This document shows positions 9,374-18,277 of a stretch of 64,000 nucleotides of DNA, piece by piece. The stretch covers positions 186,001 through 250,000 of the forward strand of contig NZ_JACIDI010000002.1 in assembly GCF_014196225.1 (NCBI RefSeq). Direction: 5' to 3'. The notes beneath the pieces are model-generated. The model saw only the letters and a program-made list of their open reading frames with translations, had not been told where the DNA came from and did no database searches. The position numbers were made by a program, and so were the translations under genes. The stretch comes from Bacteroides pyogenes. GTDB taxonomy: Bacteria > Bacteroidota > Bacteroidia > Bacteroidales > Bacteroidaceae. Position 1 is the stretch's first letter; each line of letters begins with the position of its first letter.

Positions 9374-10855
9374 ATGATACAAGCTACACGCAAGCAATGG
9401 ATCAAATTCGCCATCGTCACCGCCATCTACCTCGCTTTCCTTATTTGGGTGCGCAGTTGGTGGGGACTGATTGTGGTTCCTTTCATTTTCGATATTTACA
9501 TCACGAAGAAAATCCCCTGGTCGTTCTGGCGCAAGTCGAAGAACGCGGCGGTACGCACGGTGATGAGTTGGGTAGACGCCATCGTATTCGCTCTGGTAGC
9601 CGTCTACTTCGTCAACATCTATATTTTCCAGAACTACCAGATTCCTTCTTCATCGCTGGAGAAATCGCTGCTCGTAGGCGACTTCCTCTATGTGAGCAAA
9701 ATGAGCTACGGGCCGCGCGTGCCTAATACGCCTCTGTCGATGCCTCTGGCGCAGCACACGCTACCCATAGTAAACACCAAATCGTACATCGAATGGCCGC
9801 AATGGAAGTACAAACGCGTGGCGGGGTTCGGCAGGGTGAAGCTGAACGACATCGTGGTGTTCAACTTCCCTGCAGGCGATACCGTAGCCTTGAACAATCA
9901 GCAGGAAGATATTTACGCCATCGCTTATCAGGCGGGGCGAAGCATCTATCCGAAAGAGGTGGAGATGGACAGCCTTACACGCAACCGGCAACGGGATGTC
10001 TACAACCTGTACTATGCCGCCGGACGTAAATACATCGATTCGAATCCGCGAACTTTCGGGAAGGTGGTTTACCGCCCCGTAGACCGTCGGGAAAACTATG
10101 TGAAACGTTGCGTGGGGCTTCCGGGCGACACGTTGGAGATTGTAGACGGACAGGTGATGATTAACGGCAAGGCGACCGAGAATCCGGAAAATCTCCAGTT
10201 CAACTACTTCGTACAGACCACAGGCCCCTACATTCCCGAAAATATGTTCCGCGACTTGGACATCAGCAACGACGACCGGATATTGATACAGAACGGCGGA
10301 TGGGACGGTGAACTGATAGCGATGGGACTCGACAGCCGCGATTCGTCGGGAAGGCTGAATCCCGTCTACCGGCTTCCGCTGACGAAGAAGATGTACGACA
10401 CGCTGGCAGGCAACAAGAAGTTGGTCGGCAAAATCGTAAAGGAGACGGATAGCTACGACCGGAAGGTGTATCCGCTCAACCTGCACAACCGGTGGGAACG
10501 GAACAACTACGGCCCCATCTGGATTCCTTCGAAGGGAGCCACCATTACGCTGACGGATGACAATCTCCCTATGTACGAGCGTTGCATCACGGCATACGAA
10601 GGCAACAAGTTGGAAGTGAAAGCCGACGGTTTCTACATCAACGGCGAGAAAACCGATTCGTATACATTCCGGATGGATTACTACTGGATGATGGGAGACA
10701 ACCGCGACAACTCGCTCGACTCGCGCTACTGGGGATTCGTGCCCGAAGATCATGTGGTGGGAAAGCCCATCGTCGTATGGCTTTCGCTGGATAAAGACCG
10801 CGGATGGTTCGACGGCAGAATCCGATGGAAACGGCTATTCAAATGGGTACACTAA
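9374..10855 (+). CDS. lepB: Signal peptidase I, active form
   Basis: 493 residues, the large Bacteroidetes form of signal peptidase I. N-terminal membrane segments (about 10-40 and 66-86) are followed by box B IPSSSLEKSL with Ser94 as nucleophile, ENYVKRCVGLPGD with Lys244 as general base, and GDNRDNSLDSRYWGFVPEDH near the C-terminus. The region between boxes is longer than in E. coli LepB, as usual in this phylum. It removes signal peptides at the outer face of the inner membrane. It lies between dapB and an inactive-looking paralog. Confidence 0.96.
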   Translation: MIQATRKQWIKFAIVTAIYLAFLIWVRSWWGLIVVPFIFDIYITKKIPWSFWRKSKNAAVRTVMSWVDAIVFALVAVYFVNIYIFQNYQIPSSSLEKSLLVGDFLYVSKMSYGPRVPNTPLSMPLAQHTLPIVNTKSYIEWPQWKYKRVAGFGRVKLNDIVVFNFPAGDTVALNNQQEDIYAIAYQAGRSIYPKEVEMDSLTRNRQRDVYNLYYAAGRKYIDSNPRTFGKVVYRPVDRRENYVKRCVGLPGDTLEIVDGQVMINGKATENPENLQFNYFVQTTGPYIPENMFRDLDISNDDRILIQNGGWDGELIAMGLDSRDSSGRLNPVYRLPLTKKMYDTLAGNKKLVGKIVKETDSYDRKVYPLNLHNRWERNNYGPIWIPSKGATITLTDDNLPMYERCITAYEGNKLEVKADGFYINGEKTDSYTFRMDYYWMMGDNRDNSLDSRYWGFVPEDHVVGKPIVVWLSLDKDRGWFDGRIRWKRLFKWVH

Positions 10856-10928
10856 AGAATAAGGAGCAAACGGGTTCCGTTTTCGGGAATAAACTTGCGG
10901 AATAAGACAAGAGAACAGATAGAAACAG

Positions 10929-11891
10929 ATGTCGGCAGAAAGCAAAGGTTCGAAAAGAAAAACATGGATAAGGCTGGGGGTAAAGCTTCTGGCCATTATC
11001 GCCGTGGTGTTTCTCATACGAAGCTTTGCCTTCACATCGTGCCTTATCCCGTATTCGGGAATGGAGAACTCCCTCTTTCAAGGGGAGCGTATTCTGGTAA
11101 ACAAGTGGAGCTACGGACTGCGCGTACCTTTCATGTCGCTCTTCTCCTACCACCGATGGCTGGCACGTCCGGTGGGTAAGCAGGAGATTGTGGTGTTCAA
11201 CAATCCGGCAGCCGGCACTAAGTCGGCAATCGACCGACGTGCCGTGTACATCAGCCGCTGCATCGGAACTCCCGGAGACACCCTGCTTATAGACTCTTGT
11301 TTCTCTGTGGTTTCACCCGAAGCGGAAGTCAATCCGGACAAGAAACAGCTGTATGCCTATCCGGCTTCCAAAGAAAAAGATATCGAGTTGCTGCTCCGTT
11401 CGCTCTCCATCACCAACGAAGGTGTGATGGGCAGAAACGACAGTACGCACGTACGCAGCTTCAGCCGATACGAGTTTTACCTGTTGGAACAGGCGACGAA
11501 ACCCAATCGGTGGATATCTCGGTTGCAAGAAGGAGATACCGGAGTGCCGAAGCCGCTCATCATTCCGGGTAAAGGAAAGGTGCTTCGCGTCTATCCCTGG
11601 AACATCACGCTGCTGCGCAACACGCTCGTGCTGCACGAAGGCAGGCAGGCTGAAATAAAGAACGACACACTGTATATAGACGGAAAAACCACGCAGCATT
11701 GTTATTTTACGAAAGACTATTACTGGATGGCGTCCAACGCCAGCTTCAACCTCTCCGACTCCAGACTGTTCGGCTTTGTTCCACACGATCACCTGATCGG
11801 AAAAGCCTCGCTTATTTGGTTCTCGAAAGAGCAAAAGAGCGGACCATTCAGCGGATACCGTTGGAACCGCTTCCTGAGGAAGGTCAGATGA
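10929..11891 (+). CDS. Signal peptidase I paralog lacking the catalytic Ser and Lys
   Basis: 320 residues, one membrane segment (about 16-36), clearly homologous to the preceding lepB (ERILVNKWSYGLRVP, CIGTPGDTLLID). Aligned to lepB, IPSSSLE becomes IPYSGME, so the nucleophile position is Gly44 (a serine remains one place earlier, Ser43). YVKRC becomes YISRC, so the general-base lysine is Ser109. GDNRDNSLDSRYWGF becomes SNASFNLSDSRLFGF. The frame is intact and the fold motifs are kept, so it is a probable pseudoenzyme rather than a pseudogene. A partner or regulator of LepB, or a protease of changed chemistry, are the alternatives. It begins 73 bp after lepB, same operon. Confidence 0.85.
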   Translation: MSAESKGSKRKTWIRLGVKLLAIIAVVFLIRSFAFTSCLIPYSGMENSLFQGERILVNKWSYGLRVPFMSLFSYHRWLARPVGKQEIVVFNNPAAGTKSAIDRRAVYISRCIGTPGDTLLIDSCFSVVSPEAEVNPDKKQLYAYPASKEKDIELLLRSLSITNEGVMGRNDSTHVRSFSRYEFYLLEQATKPNRWISRLQEGDTGVPKPLIIPGKGKVLRVYPWNITLLRNTLVLHEGRQAEIKNDTLYIDGKTTQHCYFTKDYYWMASNASFNLSDSRLFGFVPHDHLIGKASLIWFSKEQKSGPFSGYRWNRFLRKVR

Positions 11892-11993
11892 AGCAGCCTT
11901 AAACGTCCGATGAATATAGAATAACAATACAGATTCTATTATTTAGAAGTAATAGCGATAACAACCAGTCAATCACCTCCCATCATTAATTTT

Positions 11994-12629
11994 ATGAAAA
12001 CAGCCTATTTGTCTTCCGCTTATCTTGCCCCCGTAGAGTACTACACGAAGTTCCTGATATACGACCGGATCTATGTGGAGCAGCACGATCACTACACCAA
12101 GCAGACGTACCGCAACCGGTGTACTATTGCCGCACCGGACGGCGAACTGGCGCTCTCCATACCCACCGTAAAACCGGCTCAGGCGAAATGTCCGATGAAA
12201 GACATCCGTATTTCCGACCACGGCAATTGGCGGCATCTGCACTGGAACGCTATCGAATCGGCTTACAACAGCACGCCTTTCTTTGAATATTACAAGGACG
12301 ACTTCCGCCCTTTCTATGAGAAGCGATATGAGTTTCTCGCCGATTTCAACGAAGAAATATGCCGCTTGGTCTGCGAACTGATTGACCTTCATCCCCGCAT
12401 CGAGCGGACACCGGAATACAAGACGGAGTTTACAGCCGGAGAAGCGGACTTCAGGGAGGCGATCCATCCGAAGAAAGACTTCCGGACAACAGATTCCGAG
12501 TTCATCCCCCACCCCTATTACCAGGTATTCGAACCGAAGCTGGGATTCCTTCCCAACCTCAGCATCATCGATCTGCTCTTCAACATGGGCCCCGAAAGTT
12601 TACTGGTGCTTCAGCAGAGCATCAGATAA
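11994..12629 (+). CDS. WbqC family protein
   Basis: 211 residues, cytoplasmic. It matches the WbqC-like family: AYLSSAYLAPVEYYTKFL at the N-terminus, YRNRCTIAAPDGELALSIPT, W-rich HGNWRHLHWNAIESAYNSTPFFEYY and a C-terminal YYQVFEPKLGFLPNLSIIDLLFN. Members occur in O-antigen and surface-glycan clusters, and the biochemical role is not settled. Last gene of the dapB-lepB operon, 102 bp after the LepB paralog. Confidence 0.85.
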   Translation: MKTAYLSSAYLAPVEYYTKFLIYDRIYVEQHDHYTKQTYRNRCTIAAPDGELALSIPTVKPAQAKCPMKDIRISDHGNWRHLHWNAIESAYNSTPFFEYYKDDFRPFYEKRYEFLADFNEEICRLVCELIDLHPRIERTPEYKTEFTAGEADFREAIHPKKDFRTTDSEFIPHPYYQVFEPKLGFLPNLSIIDLLFNMGPESLLVLQQSIR

Positions 12630-12635
12630 AACACA

Positions 12636-12811
12636 GCGGGCAGATATGTTCGGCACGGTGGGTATATATGGTCATCACGGTGAGTATATATAGTCAGCTA
12701 TGGTGAGTATATATGGCCAGCATGGTGGATATATATGGCCAGCATGGTAGGCATATATACCCACCGCAGTGCACATATATAATTTATAGGGCAGGCATAT
12801 ATACCTGTAAC
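12636..12811. repeat. 22-bp array, TATATATGG family (locus 1)
   Basis: Units begin at 12657, 12679, 12702, 12724, 12746, 12768 and 12790 (22-23 bp). Most contain GGTGAGTATATATGGYCA or a decayed form. A weaker unit (about 12636) lies 7 bp after the wbqC stop. The same unit family is found at about 33300-33490 and 54460-54640, in the same orientation. The array separates wbqC from the convergent PUL 1. Confidence 0.9.
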
Positions 12812-12867
12812 GACAAAGCATGTTTTATTCCGCCGTCAGAGAAATTATGCCGGACAAAAACTGCATA

Positions 12868-12907
12868 ATAAAAAATAGAAGCTGCATCGTAGCATTACGA
12901 TACAGCT
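12868..12907 (-). terminator. Intrinsic terminator of PUL 1
   Basis: Arms 12880-12891 and 12896-12907 form a 12-bp stem with one wobble pair and a 4-base loop. On the minus strand the stem is followed by a T-rich run (complement of the A run at 12870-12875). It lies about 18 bases after the GH3 stop codon. Confidence 0.75.
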
Positions 12908-12924
12908 CCAAAATGCATCCTGAA

Positions 12925-15177
12925 TCATTCGATCACTTCGAAATCTGCCGAAAGTCCTTCCTCACTATTCGTTCCTACCCATAAAGTAAAGTCTCCGGGC
13001 TCCACGACCTTCTTCATGTCCCGATTCCAAAAAGCCAGATTCTCAATCGGTAACGTGAAAATGAGAGTTTTATGCTCTCCCGGCTCCAAAGAAACGCGCT
13101 GGAATCCTTTCAGCTCCTTCACCGGGCGAGTAACTGAACCGACATGATCTCGCACGTACAACTGTACGATCTCTACACCCGTATACTTACCCGTATTGGC
13201 AAGTTCGAAACGAACCGTTAACGTATCCCGAGTATTTAACTTTGCTGCGGAGAGCTTTAAATTACTGTACGCAAATGCTGTGTACGACAATCCGTAACCG
13301 AACGGGAACAAAGGGCCAAACCCCGCATCCATGTGGAAAGAAGTACATCCCAGCGAAGTTTGTCCTGCTTCCAAAGGAATATTGTCAATCAATGTTTCTT
13401 CCCCGGTGGGAGCGCGTCCAGTACGATTATGCGCATAATAAACCGGTACCTGCCCCACCATCTTTGGAAATGTTACGGGAGTCTTACCACTGGGAACAGC
13501 TTTGCCGAAAAGCAAGTCGGCAATGGCGGGACCACCCATCGTGCCCGGATGAAACATATATAAAACAGCAGCAGACTCATCTACCTCCTTACCAATGGTA
13601 AGCGGACGCCCCGCCATCACCACAGTTACAAGAGGCTTGCCTGTCTGAGCCAAAGCTGTAATCAAATCGGACTGTGCACCGCGTAAACTCAAGTCGGCCA
13701 GTGAATGTGCCTCGCCCGACAAAATGGACTCTTCACCAACAAAGGCTACAACTACATCAGCCTGACGGGCAGCGGCAATCGCCTTATGGAAGGCCGCCTT
13801 ATTGTTATCGCGGCTATACATCAGTCCCGGTTCGTAAATCACTCGGATTTTATCTCCATACAGTTTGCGTAAGGCATTCAAAGGAGTCTGTGTCTGGTTC
13901 TTCTCACCATCAAAACACCATGTTCCGAGCTGGTCGTGGGGAGCATCCGCCATCGGCCCCACAACAGCGATAGTACGCACTTTCTCACTCAGGGGCAAAA
14001 CGTTGTCTGCATTCTTCAGCAAAATAGCCGACTGCTCTGCGGTTTCCTTAGCTTTTTCCAAATGCACCTCTGTGTACTTCACGGCCTGAGGAGTAGCAAC
14101 ATAAGGGTTTTCGAATAAGCCTAACCGAAATTTCAATCGCAAAATATTACGAACAGCATCATCTATCGTGGTAATTGAAACTTTTTTCTCATCCACCAAC
14201 GCCTCCAGACTCTCTATGAAAGCACCACTCACCATTTCCATATTCACGCCAGCATTAACAGCTATGGCAGCCGCCTGTTTCCTGTCTTTGCAAAATCCAT
14301 GCGCTATCATTTCCGTTGCCGATGCCCAATCGGTAACAACCATTCCATCGTATTTCCACTCATCACGAAGTATATCTTTCAATATGAATGAGTTTCCGGT
14401 AGAGGGTACTCCGTCATTATCGTTGAAAGAAACCATAAATGTGGCACACTTAGCTTTAGCTGCCGCTTCGAAAGGCGGAAAGTAGACATTCCTCAGCAAT
14501 CGCTCCGGAATGAATGTCGAGTTATAATCTTTGCCAGCTTCTGCAGCCCCATATCCTACGAAATGTTTAGCGCATGCGGCTATGGCAGAAGGATCGCTTA
14601 ATTTTTCTCCTTGGAAACCACGGATCATCGCCTCTCCCATTACCGCATTCATCAACGGATCCTCACCAAAACTTTCGGCTATACGCCCCCAACGCGGATC
14701 TCTCGAAAGATCGACCATAGGTGCAAAAGTCCATCGAATTCCATCGGATGAAGCCTCAACCGCTGCTATACGAGCCCCTTGTTCGACTATCTCAGGATTG
14801 AACGTAGCAGCTTGTCCCAACGGAATGGGAAAGATTGTTTTATATCCGTGGATCACATCCCGGGAAATCAGCACCGGAATCTTCAAACGAGACTCTTTCA
14901 AGGCTATTTCATGTAACTTGTTGACTAATTCCGGATCTGTGAGATTCAATAAAGAACCTATTTTCCCTTCTTTAATCAATCCGGCAATCTCTTCCACATT
15001 ACCGGAATAGTTCATTTGATTCATCTGACCGATTTTCTCTTGCAAAGTCATCTTGGCCAGCAAAGCCTCTACTCTGTTTTCTGTTTCTTTATCTCCTTCC
15101 TTAGCCGCCTTCGGAACACAAGCCCAAACTGCAAGCAAGCACAGGCACATAGATAAAGGTTTACCAAACTTTATCAT
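12925..15177 (-). CDS. GH3 beta-glucosidase, lipoprotein, PUL 1
   Basis: 750 residues with a lipoprotein signal (VWAC, Cys20), so likely membrane-anchored in the periplasm. It has the BglX-type GH3 layout: an N-terminal barrel with RWTFAPMVDLSRDPRWGR and KHFVGYG, nucleophile Asp283 in GMVVTDWAS, a second domain with the acid/base region FVGEESILSGEAHS, and a C-terminal fibronectin-III-like domain. It should release glucose from oligosaccharides made by the neighbouring GH16. Last gene of the PUL 1 operon, 11 bp after GH16, followed by a terminator. Linkage is inferred from the neighbour. Confidence 0.93.
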   Translation of the reverse strand: MIKFGKPLSMCLCLLAVWACVPKAAKEGDKETENRVEALLAKMTLQEKIGQMNQMNYSGNVEEIAGLIKEGKIGSLLNLTDPELVNKLHEIALKESRLKIPVLISRDVIHGYKTIFPIPLGQAATFNPEIVEQGARIAAVEASSDGIRWTFAPMVDLSRDPRWGRIAESFGEDPLMNAVMGEAMIRGFQGEKLSDPSAIAACAKHFVGYGAAEAGKDYNSTFIPERLLRNVYFPPFEAAAKAKCATFMVSFNDNDGVPSTGNSFILKDILRDEWKYDGMVVTDWASATEMIAHGFCKDRKQAAAIAVNAGVNMEMVSGAFIESLEALVDEKKVSITTIDDAVRNILRLKFRLGLFENPYVATPQAVKYTEVHLEKAKETAEQSAILLKNADNVLPLSEKVRTIAVVGPMADAPHDQLGTWCFDGEKNQTQTPLNALRKLYGDKIRVIYEPGLMYSRDNNKAAFHKAIAAARQADVVVAFVGEESILSGEAHSLADLSLRGAQSDLITALAQTGKPLVTVVMAGRPLTIGKEVDESAAVLYMFHPGTMGGPAIADLLFGKAVPSGKTPVTFPKMVGQVPVYYAHNRTGRAPTGEETLIDNIPLEAGQTSLGCTSFHMDAGFGPLFPFGYGLSYTAFAYSNLKLSAAKLNTRDTLTVRFELANTGKYTGVEIVQLYVRDHVGSVTRPVKELKGFQRVSLEPGEHKTLIFTLPIENLAFWNRDMKKVVEPGDFTLWVGTNSEEGLSADFEVIE

Positions 15178-15188
15178 CTTTTTTTTAT

Positions 15189-16295
15189 TTATTTTTTCTG
15201 AAACACACGTACATAATCTATCTCATAGGTAGCAGGCAGGCACGATTCGTCAACCCCCTGGGCACCACCCCAGTTTCCTCCCCAAGCCAGATTCAATTTC
15301 AAATAAAAAGGAGTATTGAAAGGCCAGGTATTTTTATTGTTCTTCTTATCGTTCTCAAAGAAGAACAGTTCTTTCCCATCCACATAAGTACGAATAAAAT
15401 CCTCTGTCCACTCCAATGCATACACATGGAACTTTTGCTGAGCGGTAGGCAGCAAAATCTCTCTTGTTTTCTGCGTACCTATCAAATGGTTATAAGCCTT
15501 ACAGTGAATAGACGAAGAGACATAGTTAGGGTTATAACCAACCTCTTCCATAATATCGATTTCCCCATCATCAGGCCATGCAGTAAAGTTCTTCGGCATC
15601 ATCCAGAAAGCAGGCCAAGTGCCTTTTCCAACGGGAAGTTTCAAACGAGCTTCGAAATAACCGTATTTCCAGCTTTTTATCGTATTCATGCGAACGGAAT
15701 AAACCTCACTACCCACTTTTTTAGCGATAATTTTCAAGGTTCCCTTGTCTACTTTCGCACAAACTTCTCCATTCAGCTTAGCCGGAATATAAGTTTGCAA
15801 TTCATTGTTTCCCCAGCCACCGGCACCATTCTCATACCACCAGAGCGATTCATCGGGCGTAGAAATGGCTTTATCATTAAACTCATCCTGCCACACCAGT
15901 TTATATCCTTCAGGAACTTGAATATCCGGATCCGGAAGAGCTTCAGGCTTCCCTTCCTGACGGACAGGAATTGCTATCCGGCTCTTTCCGGACTTTACAA
16001 CGACTTTACCCTCTCTCACTTCTGTTTCCTGATTGGGAGAAACAGTTACGGTAAAAGTTCCTTGAGGGTCAATAGACCCTGTCGGTTGACAACTGATCCA
16101 ATCTTCATCACTATATACGGTCCACTCACGAATTGCCGTTACATTTACCGTAACACTGTTCGACAGACAATCCACACTAATTTCAGAGGGAGTACACGTC
16201 AAATCTTTATCTGTAAACACTCCTTCACTCTCTTTATCTCCACAGCTTGCAGAAAGTAAAGTCAAAACCCCAAATAACAAATTCATTTTCTTCAT
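15189..16295 (-). CDS. GH16 endo-beta-glucanase (laminarinase type) with BACON-like domain
   Basis: 368 residues from the ATG at 16295; the frame upstream to 16358 lacks signal character. A lipoprotein signal (LLSASC) precedes a BACON-like domain (about residues 30-115, WISCQPTGSIDPQGTFTVTV) and a GH16 domain (about 130-368). The GH16 domain has the catalytic box EIDIMEE, where the two glutamates act as nucleophile and acid/base, and the aromatic cleft motifs WPAFWMM and ALEWTED. The extra Met in the box is typical of beta-1,3(4)-glucanases and laminarinases rather than carrageenases or agarases. It probably cuts the polymer at the cell surface before SusCD uptake. Confidence 0.92.
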   Translation of the reverse strand: MKKMNLLFGVLTLLSASCGDKESEGVFTDKDLTCTPSEISVDCLSNSVTVNVTAIREWTVYSDEDWISCQPTGSIDPQGTFTVTVSPNQETEVREGKVVVKSGKSRIAIPVRQEGKPEALPDPDIQVPEGYKLVWQDEFNDKAISTPDESLWWYENGAGGWGNNELQTYIPAKLNGEVCAKVDKGTLKIIAKKVGSEVYSVRMNTIKSWKYGYFEARLKLPVGKGTWPAFWMMPKNFTAWPDDGEIDIMEEVGYNPNYVSSSIHCKAYNHLIGTQKTREILLPTAQQKFHVYALEWTEDFIRTYVDGKELFFFENDKKNNKNTWPFNTPFYLKLNLAWGGNWGGAQGVDESCLPATYEIDYVRVFQKK

Positions 16296-16360
16296 ATCAA
16301 TAGTTTCAAACAAGGGGAAACACACAATCGCATATATTGATCGTCCCCATAAATCCACAC

Positions 16361-18259
16361 TTATTCATTACATACCGACTCTTTAAAGATGATACCGCTT
16401 ATGGTAACTTCGGTATTTTCGGGATTTCCTCCGAAATCAAATACCAGAGAAACTCTGTCCATATCTTTAGCCGCTCTTATCGCCGGCATTTTGAATACGA
16501 AATCCTCATACGCAGTCAAGTCCACTTTTTTGTCAAAAAAGAAATTACCGGCATTGTCTGTCCCATCATCTCCATTCCTGTGCACCAATTTTACAGTGAC
16601 TCCTTTCAGACTCTTACTGGAGTTAAGCACGCAACGAAAATCATAATCCGTCACGGTATTGGCATCCAAGTTTGTATGAAAAGCGACTTGTGCCTGCCAC
16701 ATCTGTACGGTAGCCAACGGCAATGTCACCTTATAAATATGATCCTTGACCTCAAAGCCAGGCGCTTCGGAATAGGGAGTCCAGTTGGCATCGGCATAAA
16801 AGAAAGTATTCGTAATACTTGCAACGTTCCAACGGTTGCAGGCAGAAGCTTGGTTCCAGTTCACACCATCCTCTTCGGACTCTTCCACGACAGTGCCGTC
16901 ATCACAAGCATGTTCTTTCAGAACCACACGACTCACGATAACTTCTGTACCCTCTGCATTTCCACCGAAATCAAGAACCAAATCTACCTTATCCATGTCA
17001 ATACCAGGCATATCTGTCTTTATAAAAACATAGTCCTCATAAGCTTTTAAAGAGACATTTTCCACGAAGTAGTAAATATTATCATTGTCTCCACCACCAT
17101 GCTTCACCAGTTTTACGGTAACATTTTTATGAGCTTTATTCGCATTGAAAACGACAGAAAAATCATAGTTTGTAACGGCATTAGTCGCTATATCCGTAAA
17201 GAACTTTACTTGTGCCTGCCACGTTTGAACCGTAGCTACCGGCATTGTAATTTTATACGAGTTTCCGTTTGCTTCAAACCCGGGATTCTCAATAGGTGTC
17301 CAATTAGCATCGGCAAACCAGAAATCATTGGTAATTGTTGCAGACTTCCACAGGTTGCAAGCATGATCCGGATCATATCCGGCAGGTTTTTCGACTTCGG
17401 CGCTTGTCAGAATATAGTGCCATGCAATACTGCCATTATCTGAAATCAACTCCAGTCTGGAAGGCGTAATACCTACAATCTTATAACGGGGAGATGCATA
17501 TATCTCGTCGTTGGCGACATAAGGAAAAAGTGTTTTTGAAGGGAAAGTGATGTACACATCTTCTCCATCAACATCAAAAGCATAGGTCGTGTTCTGTACA
17601 GCTACAGAAGCCATATAATCTTCCGTCAAATCAGGAGCATATTCGGGGAAAAGTGTGCAGCCTTTGTTGACATAAACCGTGCCGCCTTCACCGGGATTAT
17701 AACTATAACTCATATCTGTTCCAAAGATCAGACGGTCATCATAGATTCCCTTAGCAGCTTTCTCGTCCGGCTGGGCCATCCACCATCCCAATCCTTCGCT
17801 TCCGGATTCTCCGCAACCCAGATGACCGGCTTCCGCGCTTGCCACTCTCCATTCCTTTCCTGAAATCTTTGCAATATACTCATCAAAATTGACCAGCGTG
17901 TTATTTATTGTAAACTCTTTTGTTACCACTCCGTCACTGATGCCGTTAGCATTCATCAATCTTGCCTCTACCGAATAAACTCCGGCCTTTGAATAAACCT
18001 TCGTAAATTTGAACTGTGTGGAATACCCTTTATCTTTCTTTTCACTCTTGTCAAAAGTCCAAAAAGGGATACAACCTTTCATTTCATTCATAGAAAACGT
18101 CACTTGATTTGTTTCCTGATCGACCGTAACCTCTACACTAATATCGGATGCCAGTGGTAAACCAGTTTCCGAAGGATGGGTGAAATCCACCGGCGAGCAT
18201 GCAGTAAATACCAGTACCTTCACCAATAAAATACTTAAATAACGATATATTCGTTTCAT
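16361..18259 (-). CDS. Surface glycan-binding lipoprotein (SusE/F position), PUL 1
   Basis: 632 residues. A lipoprotein signal (VFTACSPVD) is followed by a PKD-like domain (about 30-120), a middle domain (about 125-295) and two homologous C-terminal modules (about 300-450 and 470-632). Each module opens with ACN-W...FADANWTP, continues with V(Q)xWQAQV and ends with DFGGN-TEV. The modules look like beta-sandwich carbohydrate-binding modules and are about 60 % alike by eye. Position after susD and the modular build make it the second surface glycan-binding protein, holding glucan at the cell surface. It is 18 bp after susD. Confidence 0.85.
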   Translation of the reverse strand: MKRIYRYLSILLVKVLVFTACSPVDFTHPSETGLPLASDISVEVTVDQETNQVTFSMNEMKGCIPFWTFDKSEKKDKGYSTQFKFTKVYSKAGVYSVEARLMNANGISDGVVTKEFTINNTLVNFDEYIAKISGKEWRVASAEAGHLGCGESGSEGLGWWMAQPDEKAAKGIYDDRLIFGTDMSYSYNPGEGGTVYVNKGCTLFPEYAPDLTEDYMASVAVQNTTYAFDVDGEDVYITFPSKTLFPYVANDEIYASPRYKIVGITPSRLELISDNGSIAWHYILTSAEVEKPAGYDPDHACNLWKSATITNDFWFADANWTPIENPGFEANGNSYKITMPVATVQTWQAQVKFFTDIATNAVTNYDFSVVFNANKAHKNVTVKLVKHGGGDNDNIYYFVENVSLKAYEDYVFIKTDMPGIDMDKVDLVLDFGGNAEGTEVIVSRVVLKEHACDDGTVVEESEEDGVNWNQASACNRWNVASITNTFFYADANWTPYSEAPGFEVKDHIYKVTLPLATVQMWQAQVAFHTNLDANTVTDYDFRCVLNSSKSLKGVTVKLVHRNGDDGTDNAGNFFFDKKVDLTAYEDFVFKMPAIRAAKDMDRVSLVFDFGGNPENTEVTISGIIFKESVCNE

Positions 18260-18277
18260 CTCTTGCTTTTTTAATGG

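Noticed and set aside
10929-11891. LepB paralog as a degraded pseudogene
   Set aside because: The frame is intact over 320 codons, structural motifs are kept and only the catalytic boxes differ, so a pseudoenzyme is the better reading.
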